A stretch of 64,000 nt of DNA from an uncultured Tenacibaculum sp. (GCA_947497895.1 CANMIL010000010.1:124001-188000); one strand, 5' to 3'. Numbered from the stretch's first letter, positions 1 to 9,750 are shown. Program-made: numbers and translations. Notes: a model not told the origin generated them from the letters alone.

Positions 1-162
1 ATTAATGAAGGAGATAAAAGCACTGTTAACAAGCAACAAGTAACTATTGGTGAATTAACCTCTGAAGGTTTTATCATAAAATCTGGACTCAATGCTGGTC
101 AGAAAATTGCCACAGCAGGATTACAAACACTGTTAGATGGTCAAGAAATAAAACTTCAATAA
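1..162 (+). CDS. RND efflux periplasmic adaptor (membrane fusion protein), C-terminal end only
   Basis: The last 53 codons of a gene that begins before the window, in frame 1 with a TAA stop at 160-162. The visible end contains GLNAGQKIATAGLQTLLDG, which matches the usual C-terminal pattern of HlyD/AcrA-type adaptors (a hydrophobic segment, then G-x-Q-x-L-x-DG). The RND permease follows after 19 bp on the same strand, the normal adaptor-permease order. The adaptor would sit in the periplasm, anchored in the inner membrane, linking the permease to an outer-membrane channel. Domains N-terminal to this point cannot be seen. Confidence 0.75.
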   Translation: MNEGDKSTVNKQQVTIGELTSEGFIIKSGLNAGQKIATAGLQTLLDGQEIKLQ

Positions 163-181
163 ACTAAAACGAACCAATCAC

Positions 182-3100
182 ATGAATTTAGCTAAATTTT
201 CAATAGATAAAAACAGGATTACATTCACTGTTTTGGCTACCATTATTTTAATGGGAGTCGTGATGTATTCGGGACTCTCTAGAGATAGTATGCCTCCTTA
301 CACGGTTCGTGTTGCTACTGTTGTTTCTGTATTCCCAGGAGCAAGTCCAGAACGAGTTGAACAACTCGTGAGCGATAAAATAGAGAAAATCGCACAGGAA
401 TTACCAGAATTGAAAGATGTTACAAGTACCTCAAGAACGGGACTTTCGGTAGTTTCAGTATTTCTAAAGGATGAAGTAAAACAAAAAGACATGCAATCCG
501 TTTGGGATCGTTTACGACGAAAATTAAACGCCATGCAAGGATTACCACAAGGAGTCGTTCCAAATTTAAATGACGATGGGATAGGTGATGTTTATGGTAT
601 CGTCGTGGGGTTAACCTCTGACGGATTTTCCTATGCTCAGGTAAAAGACTATGCTGATGATATTAAAGATGACTTAATCAAACTACCTGATGCCGCAAAA
701 GTAACATTGGGTGGTGTGCAGGATGAAAGAGTTTTTATAGAGTTTGATAATACCCGTTTAAAAGAATATGGACTTTCTTCTTCTAAATTACAACAATTCA
801 TCTCTTCCACTAACATTTTAAGTTCTGGTGGCCAAGTAAATGTTGGAAATGAACGAATCATTCTTGAACCCACTGGAAATTTTAATTCTGTAAACGACAT
901 TAAAGAACTACTTATTCCTGTTGGAAATGGTAGTCAATTGGTAAAATTAGGGCTTATTACCAATGTAAAAAAAGGATATATAGATCCTTCAACCCAAATT
1001 GTAAATGTTAATGGTAAAACAGCTATTTCTATACATGTTAACTTAAAAAAAGGAGCGAATGTTATCAAACTAGGAGAAGCCGTAAACTCAGTAGTAAATG
1101 AATGGGAAGCAAAACTTCCTGTTGGGCTTGAGTTAACAAGAGTCTCATCTTTAGACACCTATATTGACGTAAAAATTGATGATTTTATTTCCAACCTTCT
1201 GCAATCAATTGGTATAGTATTAGCCGTAATGCTAATCTTCTTAGGCATTAGAACAGGATTTGTAATTGCGAGTTTAATTCCTATTGTAACCATTATGACA
1301 TTAATGATTATGGGAATAATTAATATGGGATTAAATCAGGTTACTTTAGCTGCCTTAATTATGGCATTAGGAATGCTTGTGGATAATGCCATCGTCGTCG
1401 CCGAAACCATCATGGTAAAAATGGAAAAAGGTACAACTAAGTACAATGCTGCTGTTGAGGCTTTCTCTGAATTATGGATGCCGTTACTCATATCTACTTT
1501 AACAACTTCAGCAGCCTTCTTGGCCTTTTATATGTCTCCAACAACTATGGGTGACATTGTTGGTCCAATATTCGTTGTGATTACCATAGCTTTACTTTCT
1601 TCATGGATTATTGCATTAACGGTAATCACCATGTTCTGTTATTTGTTTTTCAAAGTAAACAATAATGAAGAAAAGAAAGAAAGTATTATTGATAAAACTA
1701 TTAATACGCTTAAAGTGTATTATAAAGATTTAATCTTGTTAGCACTATCTAACAAATGGAAAGTAATTATTACCATATTTGTTGCCTTCTTTTTATCTCT
1801 TTATGGCTTTACAAAAGTAGATTTCGTCTTTTTCCCCGATAGTGATAGGAACATGATTACCATTGATGTAAACTTACCCTTAGGAACTAAAATTGAAAGA
1901 ACTTCGGAAATTGTTGTTCAGATTGAACAATTTATGAAAGACTCTTTAAAAACATCCGAAGAGAACAAAAAAGGAATTGTCGATTGGTCTTCTTATGTAG
2001 GGCAAGGTCCAGAATCTTATGACCTCGGTTACACACAAGACGAAGCGAACTCTAGTTACGCACATATCTTGGTTAACACCTCGTCTTTTGAAGAAAATAA
2101 AGATATGATTACAAAACTTGACGCCTATTGTTTTGAAAACTTCCCAAACGCTGACATCAAAGTTGGTGCTCTTGGTGCAGGTGGTGGCGGAGATCCGATA
2201 GAAGTTAAAATATCTGGAGAAAATCCTGATCAACTAGCCGACATTGCTCAAACGGTAAGAGCCAAGCTTTTCTCAGTCACTGGAACAAAAAATATTAAGG
2301 ACGATTGGGGTCCAAAAAGCAAAAAATTCTTAATTGAAATCGACCAGAACCGAGCACAAAAGGCAGGTATATCGAGTCAAGATATTGCTATATCATTACA
2401 AACTGTTCTCGATGGTTTTAATACAGGTGAGTATAGAGAAGACAATAAATCAATTCCTATTTTACTTCGAAGTAATAATAGTCAACAACAAACATTAGCA
2501 TCATTAGAAACACTGCATGTTTTTGCGCAAGGAAGTGGAAAAAGTATTCCGTTATTACAAGTCGCAAATATTGTTCCTCAGTGGCAGTTCTCAAAAATTA
2601 AACGTCTGAACTTAAGAAGAACGGTCAACATTTCTTCAAAATTAAGAGAAGGTGCAAATGCGAGCGCTATCATGTCGGTTGTTACTCCATGGCTAGAAGA
2701 AGTTAGTCAAAACTGGCCACAAGGATACACCTATGAATTAGGAGGTGATGCAGAACAATCAGCAGAAAGTATGGGTTCTGTTATTAAGTACTTACCACTG
2801 TCTGGATTCATTATTTTACTACTACTTATCATTCAATTTAATTCATTTAGAAAAATGGGAATGGTAGTATTAACAATTCCTCTTGGAATCATTGGTGTTG
2901 TAGTAGGACTATTAACCTTCGGGGAACCGTTTGGTTTCATGCCTTTTTTAGGAGTTATCTCTCTGGCTGGTATTGTAATTAATAACGCCATTGTACTTAT
3001 CGATAGAATGGAAATTGAACAAAACTCAGGAAGATCAGATCAAGATGCTGTAATTGCTGCTTGTTTACAAAGGTTCAGACCTATTTTATTAGCTACCTTC

Positions 3101-3292
3101 ACCACCGTATTAGGGTTAATTCCATTATACCTTTCAGGAGGTGAAATGTGGGAAGGTATGGCTGTAAGTATTATGGTGGGGCTTCTATTCGGTACAGTAA
3201 TTACATTATTATTCATTCCATCTTTATACAGTATTTTATTTAAGGTCAACTATAAAAATTATACTTTTAACAAAAACCTTTTAAATGAATAA
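182..3292 (+). CDS. RND family efflux permease (AcrB/HAE1-type)
   Basis: A 1036-residue inner-membrane pump that exports small molecules using the proton gradient. It has the two-fold repeated RND layout: TM1 at about 13-32, a large periplasmic loop, TM2-6 at about 335-500, TM7 at about 525-545, a second periplasmic loop, and TM8-12 from about 860 to 1025. The TM4 motif reads GMLVDNAIVVAE, with D401-N402 where AcrB has two aspartates, so one acidic proton-relay residue is retained. Length agrees with the family. It lies 19 bp after the adaptor gene and overlaps the next gene by 8 bp, so it belongs to an operon. No TolC-like channel gene is visible; it may lie upstream. Substrate unknown. Confidence 0.93.
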   Translation: MNLAKFSIDKNRITFTVLATIILMGVVMYSGLSRDSMPPYTVRVATVVSVFPGASPERVEQLVSDKIEKIAQELPELKDVTSTSRTGLSVVSVFLKDEVKQKDMQSVWDRLRRKLNAMQGLPQGVVPNLNDDGIGDVYGIVVGLTSDGFSYAQVKDYADDIKDDLIKLPDAAKVTLGGVQDERVFIEFDNTRLKEYGLSSSKLQQFISSTNILSSGGQVNVGNERIILEPTGNFNSVNDIKELLIPVGNGSQLVKLGLITNVKKGYIDPSTQIVNVNGKTAISIHVNLKKGANVIKLGEAVNSVVNEWEAKLPVGLELTRVSSLDTYIDVKIDDFISNLLQSIGIVLAVMLIFLGIRTGFVIASLIPIVTIMTLMIMGIINMGLNQVTLAALIMALGMLVDNAIVVAETIMVKMEKGTTKYNAAVEAFSELWMPLLISTLTTSAAFLAFYMSPTTMGDIVGPIFVVITIALLSSWIIALTVITMFCYLFFKVNNNEEKKESIIDKTINTLKVYYKDLILLALSNKWKVIITIFVAFFLSLYGFTKVDFVFFPDSDRNMITIDVNLPLGTKIERTSEIVVQIEQFMKDSLKTSEENKKGIVDWSSYVGQGPESYDLGYTQDEANSSYAHILVNTSSFEENKDMITKLDAYCFENFPNADIKVGALGAGGGGDPIEVKISGENPDQLADIAQTVRAKLFSVTGTKNIKDDWGPKSKKFLIEIDQNRAQKAGISSQDIAISLQTVLDGFNTGEYREDNKSIPILLRSNNSQQQTLASLETLHVFAQGSGKSIPLLQVANIVPQWQFSKIKRLNLRRTVNISSKLREGANASAIMSVVTPWLEEVSQNWPQGYTYELGGDAEQSAESMGSVIKYLPLSGFIILLLLIIQFNSFRKMGMVVLTIPLGIIGVVVGLLTFGEPFGFMPFLGVISLAGIVINNAIVLIDRMEIEQNSGRSDQDAVIAACLQRFRPILLATFTTVLGLIPLYLSGGEMWEGMAVSIMVGLLFGTVITLLFIPSLYSILFKVNYKNYTFNKNLLNE

Positions 3293-3974
3293 TATGAACA
3301 AAATATTTTCTTTAATACTAGTAATAATACTTGCCTCTTGTGCAGTAAACAAGGCTGATTCGAACCAAATTATTTGGGTAAATAGTAGTAAAGTTCCTTG
3401 CACTGGAGTGGCTCCGATGCAATGTATGCAAATTCAAAATGGCAATGAGTTAAATCCAGAGAACTGGACACTTTTTTACGACGAAATTGAAGGATTCAAT
3501 TTTGTTCCTGGAAACATTTATAAGTTAAAAGTTTCGATTACATCCTTAGATCCAAATTTGGTTCCAGCGGATGCATCATCTAAAAAATATAAATTAATAG
3601 AAGTGATATCAAAAACACCTGACACAAAGTTAAATCTAAATGATATTTGGGTTTTAACCCATTTAAATGAAAAAGCCATTGCCATTCAGGATGAAAATGA
3701 GAGACCTCGAATGGAGGTAAACCTTTCTGAAAATAGAGTGTTCGGAAAAGGTGCTTGTAATAGATTTAATGGTAGCATTAAAAAACTTTCAGGAAACACT
3801 TTAAATTTCGACGAAAGAATGATGAGTACTAGAATGATGTGTCAAAATATGAAGCTTGAAGATGCTTTTTTCAAAACTCTTTCTGAAACGAATACATACC
3901 AAATAAAAAACAATCATTTATACTTTTTTAATAGTAATAACAAGGAGATTGCTCGTTTTAAAAAAATAGATTAG
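3285..3974 (+). CDS. META-domain (HslJ-like) lipoprotein with N-terminal DUF4377-like region
   Basis: A predicted lipoprotein of 229 residues: a hydrophobic signal ending in the lipobox LASC, cysteine 19. Residues about 25-110 resemble DUF4377. Residues about 115-225 resemble a META/HslJ domain, with W-x-L near its start and the motif ACNRFNGS followed by STRMMC. META proteins are small beta-rich envelope proteins, in E. coli linked to heat and novobiocin tolerance; the biochemical role is not known. The ATG at 3285 overlaps the pump gene by 8 bp; an ATG at 3294 would give an equally good signal peptide and a 1-bp gap. Its place behind an efflux pump suggests an envelope-stress unit, which is inference. 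Confidence 0.8.
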   Translation: MNNMNKIFSLILVIILASCAVNKADSNQIIWVNSSKVPCTGVAPMQCMQIQNGNELNPENWTLFYDEIEGFNFVPGNIYKLKVSITSLDPNLVPADASSKKYKLIEVISKTPDTKLNLNDIWVLTHLNEKAIAIQDENERPRMEVNLSENRVFGKGACNRFNGSIKKLSGNTLNFDERMMSTRMMCQNMKLEDAFFKTLSETNTYQIKNNHLYFFNSNNKEIARFKKID

Positions 3975-3983
3975 TAATAACAT

Positions 3984-4676
3984 ATGGTTAACGCTTATAA
4001 ATACTTGTATAAACAACGCTTCGAACTCTACTTGTCAATACAGGCAATAGTATTGTTCGGATCGTTGGTATTTCCAGAAATTATTTTTGAGAATATTTTA
4101 CTTCCCATTTTGTACTCTTTAAGTACACTTACTGGAATTCTGATTATTTCAAAAAATAAAAAATCGCTTTGGTTTTGTACTGGATTGTTCTTTGTGTCTT
4201 TATTAATGTTTGGTGGTGATATGTTGATAAGAAAGGCACAAACCGATGAGTATTTATTAGTACGGTTATTCGTTTATTTTATCATTAATATTATTGTTAC
4301 TTGGAACATCATCAAACAAGTTTGGAAAGAAAAAAAAGTAGACAGAAAAGTAATTCTAGGATTAACCTCGGGATATATTTCTCTTGGCTTCTTAGGATTC
4401 TTTTTATTTATGTCAATTGACCTAACCCACTCCCAAGCTTTTACTGGTGTACTCGTTGATCAATCTACAGATTTTAGATTTCATGCAGAGAGCTTATTGT
4501 ATTATTCTTTTATAACTTTGCTCACGATTGGTTATGGTGAAATTATTCCTGCGATTCCTATTGCTCAAAAGGCAGCTATTTTATTAGGATTGTTAGGACA
4601 GTTTTATATAACCATAGTTACAGCAATAATAGTTACCAAATACATTAATCACTCTATTATTAAAAGTGAAAAATAA
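3984..4676 (+). CDS. Six-TM ion channel with K+-type selectivity filter
   Basis: A 230-residue integral membrane protein with about six hydrophobic segments. The last pair flanks a pore loop reading TLLTIGYGEIIP (roughly residues 178-190), which matches the K+-channel signature T-x-G-Y-G. This is the Ion_trans_2 arrangement: pore helix and filter between two helices, with the final helix ending in a short basic tail. There is no cytoplasmic RCK/TrkA-N or cyclic-nucleotide domain, so gating is not obvious. It starts 9 bp after the META-domain gene and its end overlaps the alternative start of the next gene, so it is probably co-transcribed. Ion preference is inferred from the filter alone. Confidence 0.85.
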   Translation: MVNAYKYLYKQRFELYLSIQAIVLFGSLVFPEIIFENILLPILYSLSTLTGILIISKNKKSLWFCTGLFFVSLLMFGGDMLIRKAQTDEYLLVRLFVYFIINIIVTWNIIKQVWKEKKVDRKVILGLTSGYISLGFLGFFLFMSIDLTHSQAFTGVLVDQSTDFRFHAESLLYYSFITLLTIGYGEIIPAIPIAQKAAILLGLLGQFYITIVTAIIVTKYINHSIIKSEK

Positions 4677-4680
4677 CAAA

Positions 4681-7600
4681 ATGAGAAAAAATTACTTATA
4701 CATACTACTGTTTCTATTTATCACTTCGTGCGCTTCTTATAAAGCCAAATATGCAGATAATAGAGACGCTAAACCTGTTAAAGTTAACAAAGAGCTTGAC
4801 CACTCGTTTTACTTAATTGGAGATGCTGGTAATGCCGACATGGGTAAAAACTTAGCCTCTTTAAATTATTTTCAAAAAGAGCTACTCAATGCCGATAAAA
4901 ATTCAACTGCTATCTTTTTAGGTGACAATATTTATCCTATTGGGATGCCCAAAAAAGATAGTCCTGAAAGACCTTTAGCTGAACATCGTTTACAAATTCA
5001 ATTAGACGCCGTTAAAGATTTTAAAGGAGCGCCTATTTTTATTCCTGGTAACCATGATTGGTATAACAATGGAGTTAAAGGTTTAAAACGCCAAGAAAAA
5101 ATGGTTGAAAAGGCTTTAGGAAAAAACAGCTTTCTTCCTGAAAACGGATGTGGTTTAGACAAAATAAACATCAATGACAATTTAACCTTAATTATTATCG
5201 ATTCTAAATGGTTTTTAACGGATTGGAATAATCATCCAACGATAAACGAAAACTGTGAAATAAGAACTCGAGAACGTTTTATTGATGAGTTATGGGGGCT
5301 GTTTAAAAAGAATCGTTATAAGAATGTTGTGGTAGCGATGCATCATCCATTATATAGTAATGGTCCTCACGGAGGGAGCTTTTCTTTTAAAGATCATATG
5401 AGTCCAATTCCAGTATTAGGAACGTTTAAGAATGCGCTACGTTCTCATGTTGGAATTCAAACCGACAACTTCAACAAAAGTTATCATGAATTTGTTCAAG
5501 AAATTGAGCTTATTGCCGATGATTTTAAAAACAACATTGTTTTTGTAGGTGGACATGAACATAATTTACAATACATCGAAAATGATGGATTTAAACAAGT
5601 CATCAGTGGTTCTGGTTCAAAACAATCGGCTGCCTTAGCGGGCTATGGTGCTCAATTTACTTATGGTAATCATGGTTATGCCAAGTTAAACTTCTTTAAA
5701 GATGGTTCGGCAGCGATTGAATATTATTCTGCCAACGATACCGATCAAAACAAGCTTTTATTCAGTAAAGAAATTATTAGCCCTAAGATTTCTTCTTCGG
5801 AACTTGCCTTTGACTTTTCGGAATACAATGCTAAAAAAGATTTTGTAACCGCATCAATTTATGCTCCTGAAAAAACTGAGGTTAGTGGTTTTCATAAGTT
5901 CATGTGGGGTGATTTACACAGAGAAAAGTATGGTAAAGAAATCAAAGTACCAGTACTTGATCTTACCAAAGCTTTTGGTGGTTTAAAACCGATACGTCGT
6001 GGAGGGGGAAATCAAACCAACTCTTTACGTCTTGAGAATCCAGATGGAAAGCAGTACGTTTTACGTTCAATGCTAAAAGATGGAAGCCGTATTATGGGAG
6101 GAGTTTTAAAAGGTACTTTCCTAATTGATGTAGTACAGGACATTTTTACAATGTCACATCCTTATGCTGCTTTTATCATTCCTGATATGGCAGAAAGTGT
6201 GAACATTTATCACACCAATCCAAAGCTTTATTATATGCCTAAACAGCCAATTTTAGGTGATTATAACGATATTTTCGGAGGTGGTTTGTATTTATTAGAA
6301 GAACGTCCAGCTGGAAATCGTGATGATGTTGACAGCTTTGGAAACTCTAAAAAAATAGTAAGTACTTTCGATGTATTAGAAAAAATCAGAAAAAACGGAA
6401 AACATTATATCGATCAAGATTGGGCTATACGTTCACGTCTATTCGACATGGTTATTGGAGATTGGGATCGACATGAAGACCAATGGCGCTGGGCTTCTTT
6501 TAAAACTGAAACTGGTAAAACCTATTACAGACCTATTCCTAGAGATAGAGACCAACCACTTTCTAAATTTGATGGGGTGATGATTCCTTTGGTAAAACAG
6601 TTTGTCCCATTAGTGAAGAACATGCAAAGCTTTGATAACGATATTAAGGATATGAAGTGGTACAACAACTACCCTCGCTTCTTTGATGCAGAGTTTTTAA
6701 ATCAATTGACTCTTGATGATTGGTTAGTTCAAGCTGATTACATTCAGAAACACCTAACCGATGAAGTTATCGAATCATCTATTAAACAGTTACCAAAAAA
6801 GGTTTTTGATATTGATGGAGAAGAAACCATTGCTAAGATTAAATCAAGAAGAGATAAACTAAAAGAAATAGCTAAGAGATACTACAAGAGACAAGCAAAA
6901 ACTGTTTACATCGTTGGTACAGACAAAAAAGATGTTTTTCTAATTGATAGATTGAACAACAATGAAACTTCGATTGTGGTTATTCGCAAAAATGACACCA
7001 TCTATAAACGTACTTTCTCTACAAAAGAGACGAAAGAAATTCAATTATATGGTTTAAACGGAGATGATACTTTTAATATAACTGGAAAAGTAAAAAATGG
7101 GATTCTTATTCGTTTAATTGGAGGCCAAGATAATGACACTTATACTGATGAATCATCGGTTGCAGGATGGAGTAAGAAAACGAAGATTTACGATTATAAG
7201 TCGAAAAAAAATACAATAAACAAAAGTAAAGAAACTGCGGATTTACGTTCTGATAACTACTTTAGAAACACTTATAATCATAGGGATATTAATAACAATA
7301 CAATATTGGTTTTTCCAAACCTTGGAAGTAACCCTGACGATGGTTTCTTCTTTGGAGCAACCTTAAATTACACTCGTCAAGGTTTTAAGAAAACACCTTT
7401 TTCAAGTCAACATACTTTATCTGCGAATTACTATTCTGCTATTCAAGGATATGATGTGGAATATAACGGTGAGTTCAACGAAGTGATTGGAAACTGGAAT
7501 TTAGTTTTAAACGCTAGAGCGACAAGCGACAATTACGCCATCAACTTTTTTGGTTGGGGAAATCAAACTGTTTTCGACCAAAACTTCGATTTAGATTATT

Positions 7601-8343
7601 ATCGAGTTAAGAGAAGTGAATTATACTTTTCTCCTTCATTATTAAGACGATTTAGAGGCGGTAACACACTTCGATTAAGTTCTTCTATCGAAGGTATTGA
7701 AGTACAAAACACACCAAATAGAAACATTACAGGATTTAATCAAAGTGCTATTAATATATTTGACACCAACTATTTTGTAGGTGGAGAAATTGGTGTCGGT
7801 CATAATCGTGTTGATGATATTAGTTTCCCTACAAAAGGGATGAACTTTGATATGGCGATTGGTGCTAAATCAAAAATTGATGATTTTGACAGACGTTTCG
7901 GTTATTTCAAAGGATCTTTAGCTGTATATCAAAACCTGGTTAGCAATCGATCTTTAGTATTCGCTTCGGAAATAGGAACCCAAATTAATATTGGAAACAG
8001 ATTTGAATTCTATCAAGGAGCTACTTTAGGTGGTGATAGAAGCTTAAGAGGTTTTAACCGCCAACGATTTACAGGTAAAGAAAGCTTCTATCATAGTAAT
8101 GATTTACGTTTACGATTTGGCGAAATTAAATCGTCATTCTTACCTTTAAAAACAGGAATTACTGCTGGTTTTGATTATGGTCGTGTTTGGAGCCCATTGG
8201 AATCCAACAACACTATTTGGCATACCAGTTATGGAGGTTCTTTTTGGATAAGTGCTATTGATGCGTTCACCTTGAATCTTTCATATTTCCAAGGAAACTC
8301 AAATGAAGATAGATTCTCTTTTAGTGTTGGATTTAACTTTTAA
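4681..8343 (+). CDS. Calcineurin-like phosphoesterase / kinase-like / Omp85-barrel fusion lipoprotein
   Basis: A 1220-residue envelope protein with a signal peptide and the lipobox ITSC. Residues about 40-330 form a metallophosphoesterase with the expected metal motifs in order: GDAG, GDN, GNHD, AMHHP and GGHEH. A middle region, about 430-720, has a glycine-rich GGLKPIRRGGGNQT, a YVLR strand (R462), a GDWDRH motif (D594-H598) and PRDRDQ (D622, D624), which resembles the catalytic elements of HipA/FAM20/PI4K-type kinases. The C-terminal part, from about 890, is beta-strand-rich and reads like a bacterial surface antigen (Omp85/BamA-type) barrel. I chose the ATG at 4681 rather than the GTG at 4666. 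Phosphoesterase and barrel calls are firm; the kinase-like call is inference. Substrate unknown. Confidence 0.85.
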   Translation: MRKNYLYILLFLFITSCASYKAKYADNRDAKPVKVNKELDHSFYLIGDAGNADMGKNLASLNYFQKELLNADKNSTAIFLGDNIYPIGMPKKDSPERPLAEHRLQIQLDAVKDFKGAPIFIPGNHDWYNNGVKGLKRQEKMVEKALGKNSFLPENGCGLDKININDNLTLIIIDSKWFLTDWNNHPTINENCEIRTRERFIDELWGLFKKNRYKNVVVAMHHPLYSNGPHGGSFSFKDHMSPIPVLGTFKNALRSHVGIQTDNFNKSYHEFVQEIELIADDFKNNIVFVGGHEHNLQYIENDGFKQVISGSGSKQSAALAGYGAQFTYGNHGYAKLNFFKDGSAAIEYYSANDTDQNKLLFSKEIISPKISSSELAFDFSEYNAKKDFVTASIYAPEKTEVSGFHKFMWGDLHREKYGKEIKVPVLDLTKAFGGLKPIRRGGGNQTNSLRLENPDGKQYVLRSMLKDGSRIMGGVLKGTFLIDVVQDIFTMSHPYAAFIIPDMAESVNIYHTNPKLYYMPKQPILGDYNDIFGGGLYLLEERPAGNRDDVDSFGNSKKIVSTFDVLEKIRKNGKHYIDQDWAIRSRLFDMVIGDWDRHEDQWRWASFKTETGKTYYRPIPRDRDQPLSKFDGVMIPLVKQFVPLVKNMQSFDNDIKDMKWYNNYPRFFDAEFLNQLTLDDWLVQADYIQKHLTDEVIESSIKQLPKKVFDIDGEETIAKIKSRRDKLKEIAKRYYKRQAKTVYIVGTDKKDVFLIDRLNNNETSIVVIRKNDTIYKRTFSTKETKEIQLYGLNGDDTFNITGKVKNGILIRLIGGQDNDTYTDESSVAGWSKKTKIYDYKSKKNTINKSKETADLRSDNYFRNTYNHRDINNNTILVFPNLGSNPDDGFFFGATLNYTRQGFKKTPFSSQHTLSANYYSAIQGYDVEYNGEFNEVIGNWNLVLNARATSDNYAINFFGWGNQTVFDQNFDLDYYRVKRSELYFSPSLLRRFRGGNTLRLSSSIEGIEVQNTPNRNITGFNQSAINIFDTNYFVGGEIGVGHNRVDDISFPTKGMNFDMAIGAKSKIDDFDRRFGYFKGSLAVYQNLVSNRSLVFASEIGTQINIGNRFEFYQGATLGGDRSLRGFNRQRFTGKESFYHSNDLRLRFGEIKSSFLPLKTGITAGFDYGRVWSPLESNNTIWHTSYGGSFWISAIDAFTLNLSYFQGNSNEDRFSFSVGFNF

Positions 8344-8349
8344 GAAAAT

Positions 8350-8381
8350 AAAAAAGCTCTACATAATGTAGAGCTTTTTTT
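8350..8381. terminator. Bidirectional intrinsic terminator
   Basis: Inverted repeat with arms aaaaagctctaca and tgtagagcttttt around a short loop, followed by a T run on the plus strand and preceded by an A run that acts as a T run on the minus strand. It sits between the convergent phosphoesterase and SMI1-type genes and overlaps the last base of the latter's stop codon. Confidence 0.85.
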
Positions 8382-9192
8382 ATATCACTTTATTCTTAAC
8401 TTCTAAATAATCATTAAAACCATTAAACATAAGAAATTCTTTCCATCCAGGTATTTCAATATTCTTCAAAAGATCAAATTCTTTTTTATGAATTTTGAGT
8501 AATTGTTCTGTTGGTTCTTCATGCCAAACTTCCTCTTCTTCATCATAAATATAGGTTAGTAAACCTAAACTATCTTCCAATTCACTCAATAAGTAATGGC
8601 GCATATTTCTACCATATATAATTGTATTAATTCCATGAATAGATAAAACGGGGTTATCAGAATCAAAAGGTTCACTTATAGCAAATCTGTGAGAATAATT
8701 CATAGGAATTAGTTTTGGTAGTTCTCTAAACCATTTTAAAAAAGAAGCTGTTCTTTCCATTTCACAAACTGGTTTTTCACCCCAAGAATCTAACCAAATA
8801 TTATCATTCAAAACATTCTCAAGTAGAATATCATTGGGCCATTTCAAATATTTCTCAATCTTCTCTTGATCAGAATTCCAATTGAAAAACAGTGATTTTT
8901 CTGTTTGTATTTCATTACCACTTGAGTCGAACTCAGTAATAACCTGTTTTTTGTCTACCGTATGTAAGACTTTTAAAAACAATTTATGAGACTCGCTAAA
9001 CCTAATATTATAAGTTACCTCGGCTTTTTCAATTTCTTCGTCGGTCATACCCACCCACTTTGCACCTTTGAGCCAATCTTCGCATACTATTTGAGAGGAA
9101 TCATCTTCTTGACTACTAGACCAAAAAGACTCTGTCCTTTCCTTAACCCAGAGCAAAAATTCTGAGTAATTTTCAGGAATTGTTAAGTACAT
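8380..9192 (-). CDS. SMI1/KNR4 (SUKH)-type protein
   Basis: A soluble, acidic, tryptophan-rich protein of 270 residues with no signal peptide. The stretch GMTDEEIEKAEVTYNIRFSE followed by SHKLFLKVLHTVD (about residues 48-80) matches the opening of the SMI1/KNR4 domain, in which an E-x-x-I-x-x-x-E helix leads into a P/S-x-x-x-x-x-F-L segment. A conserved-looking WGEKP lies near residue 137. In bacteria SUKH proteins are often immunity proteins to polymorphic or contact-dependent toxins, but no toxin gene is adjacent, so it could be an orphan immunity gene or have a regulatory role. It is transcribed alone, convergent with the phosphoesterase gene. Confidence 0.65.
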   Translation of the reverse strand: MYLTIPENYSEFLLWVKERTESFWSSSQEDDSSQIVCEDWLKGAKWVGMTDEEIEKAEVTYNIRFSESHKLFLKVLHTVDKKQVITEFDSSGNEIQTEKSLFFNWNSDQEKIEKYLKWPNDILLENVLNDNIWLDSWGEKPVCEMERTASFLKWFRELPKLIPMNYSHRFAISEPFDSDNPVLSIHGINTIIYGRNMRHYLLSELEDSLGLLTYIYDEEEEVWHEEPTEQLLKIHKKEFDLLKNIEIPGWKEFLMFNGFNDYLEVKNKVI

Positions 9193-9363
9193 ATATGATA
9201 AAAGAAGTTCTTGTTTTCTATTGTAAAATTACATTTAATTATCTGTTAACCAAAGTTAAATTCATGCAAATTCCTCTTTTAACATTTCTAAAAGAATTAT
9301 CATAAAAAGTAATATGCAAAAATTTAGAATAACACATTAAGTTTTCGTTTTTTTGTTAAAAAA

Positions 9364-9750
9364 ATGATGAATCATATTATTTTATTATTTGGCGCTATTT
9401 TTGGAATGCTAGCGGTCGTTTTAGGTGCTTTTGGTGCTCATGCCTTAAAAAAAAGGTTAAATACGGATCAATTAAAATCTTTTGAAACTGGGGTAAAATA
9501 TCAGATGTATCATGCTATTTTACTTTTAGTTATTGGCTTTAATCTTAACAATCCAAGTACTTTTTTGACTATCTGTTTTATCATTGGGATTTTTCTTTTT
9601 TCCTTCAGTATTTATGGTTTAGTACTATCAGATTCCTTTGGAAAGAAATTACGATTTCTTGGTCCCATTACTCCTCTTGGTGGTTTATTTCTTATTATAG
9701 GGTGGGCAATACTTTTATATGACTTTTTAGTTCAAGCTAAATTCATATAA
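9364..9750 (+). CDS. DUF423 family membrane protein
   Basis: A 128-residue inner-membrane protein with four predicted TM helices. The N-terminal pattern GAIFGMLAVVLGAFGAHALK, followed by a YQMYHAILL segment, is the hallmark of DUF423 (YgdD/TMEM256-like) proteins. Function in bacteria is not established. There are two in-frame ATGs, at 9364 and 9367; either would do. The 3' end overlaps the convergent lipoprotein gene by 24 bp, and I see no terminator in between. The 171-bp upstream region is AT-rich and holds no recognisable gene. Confidence 0.88.
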   Translation: MMNHIILLFGAIFGMLAVVLGAFGAHALKKRLNTDQLKSFETGVKYQMYHAILLLVIGFNLNNPSTFLTICFIIGIFLFSFSIYGLVLSDSFGKKLRFLGPITPLGGLFLIIGWAILLYDFLVQAKFI

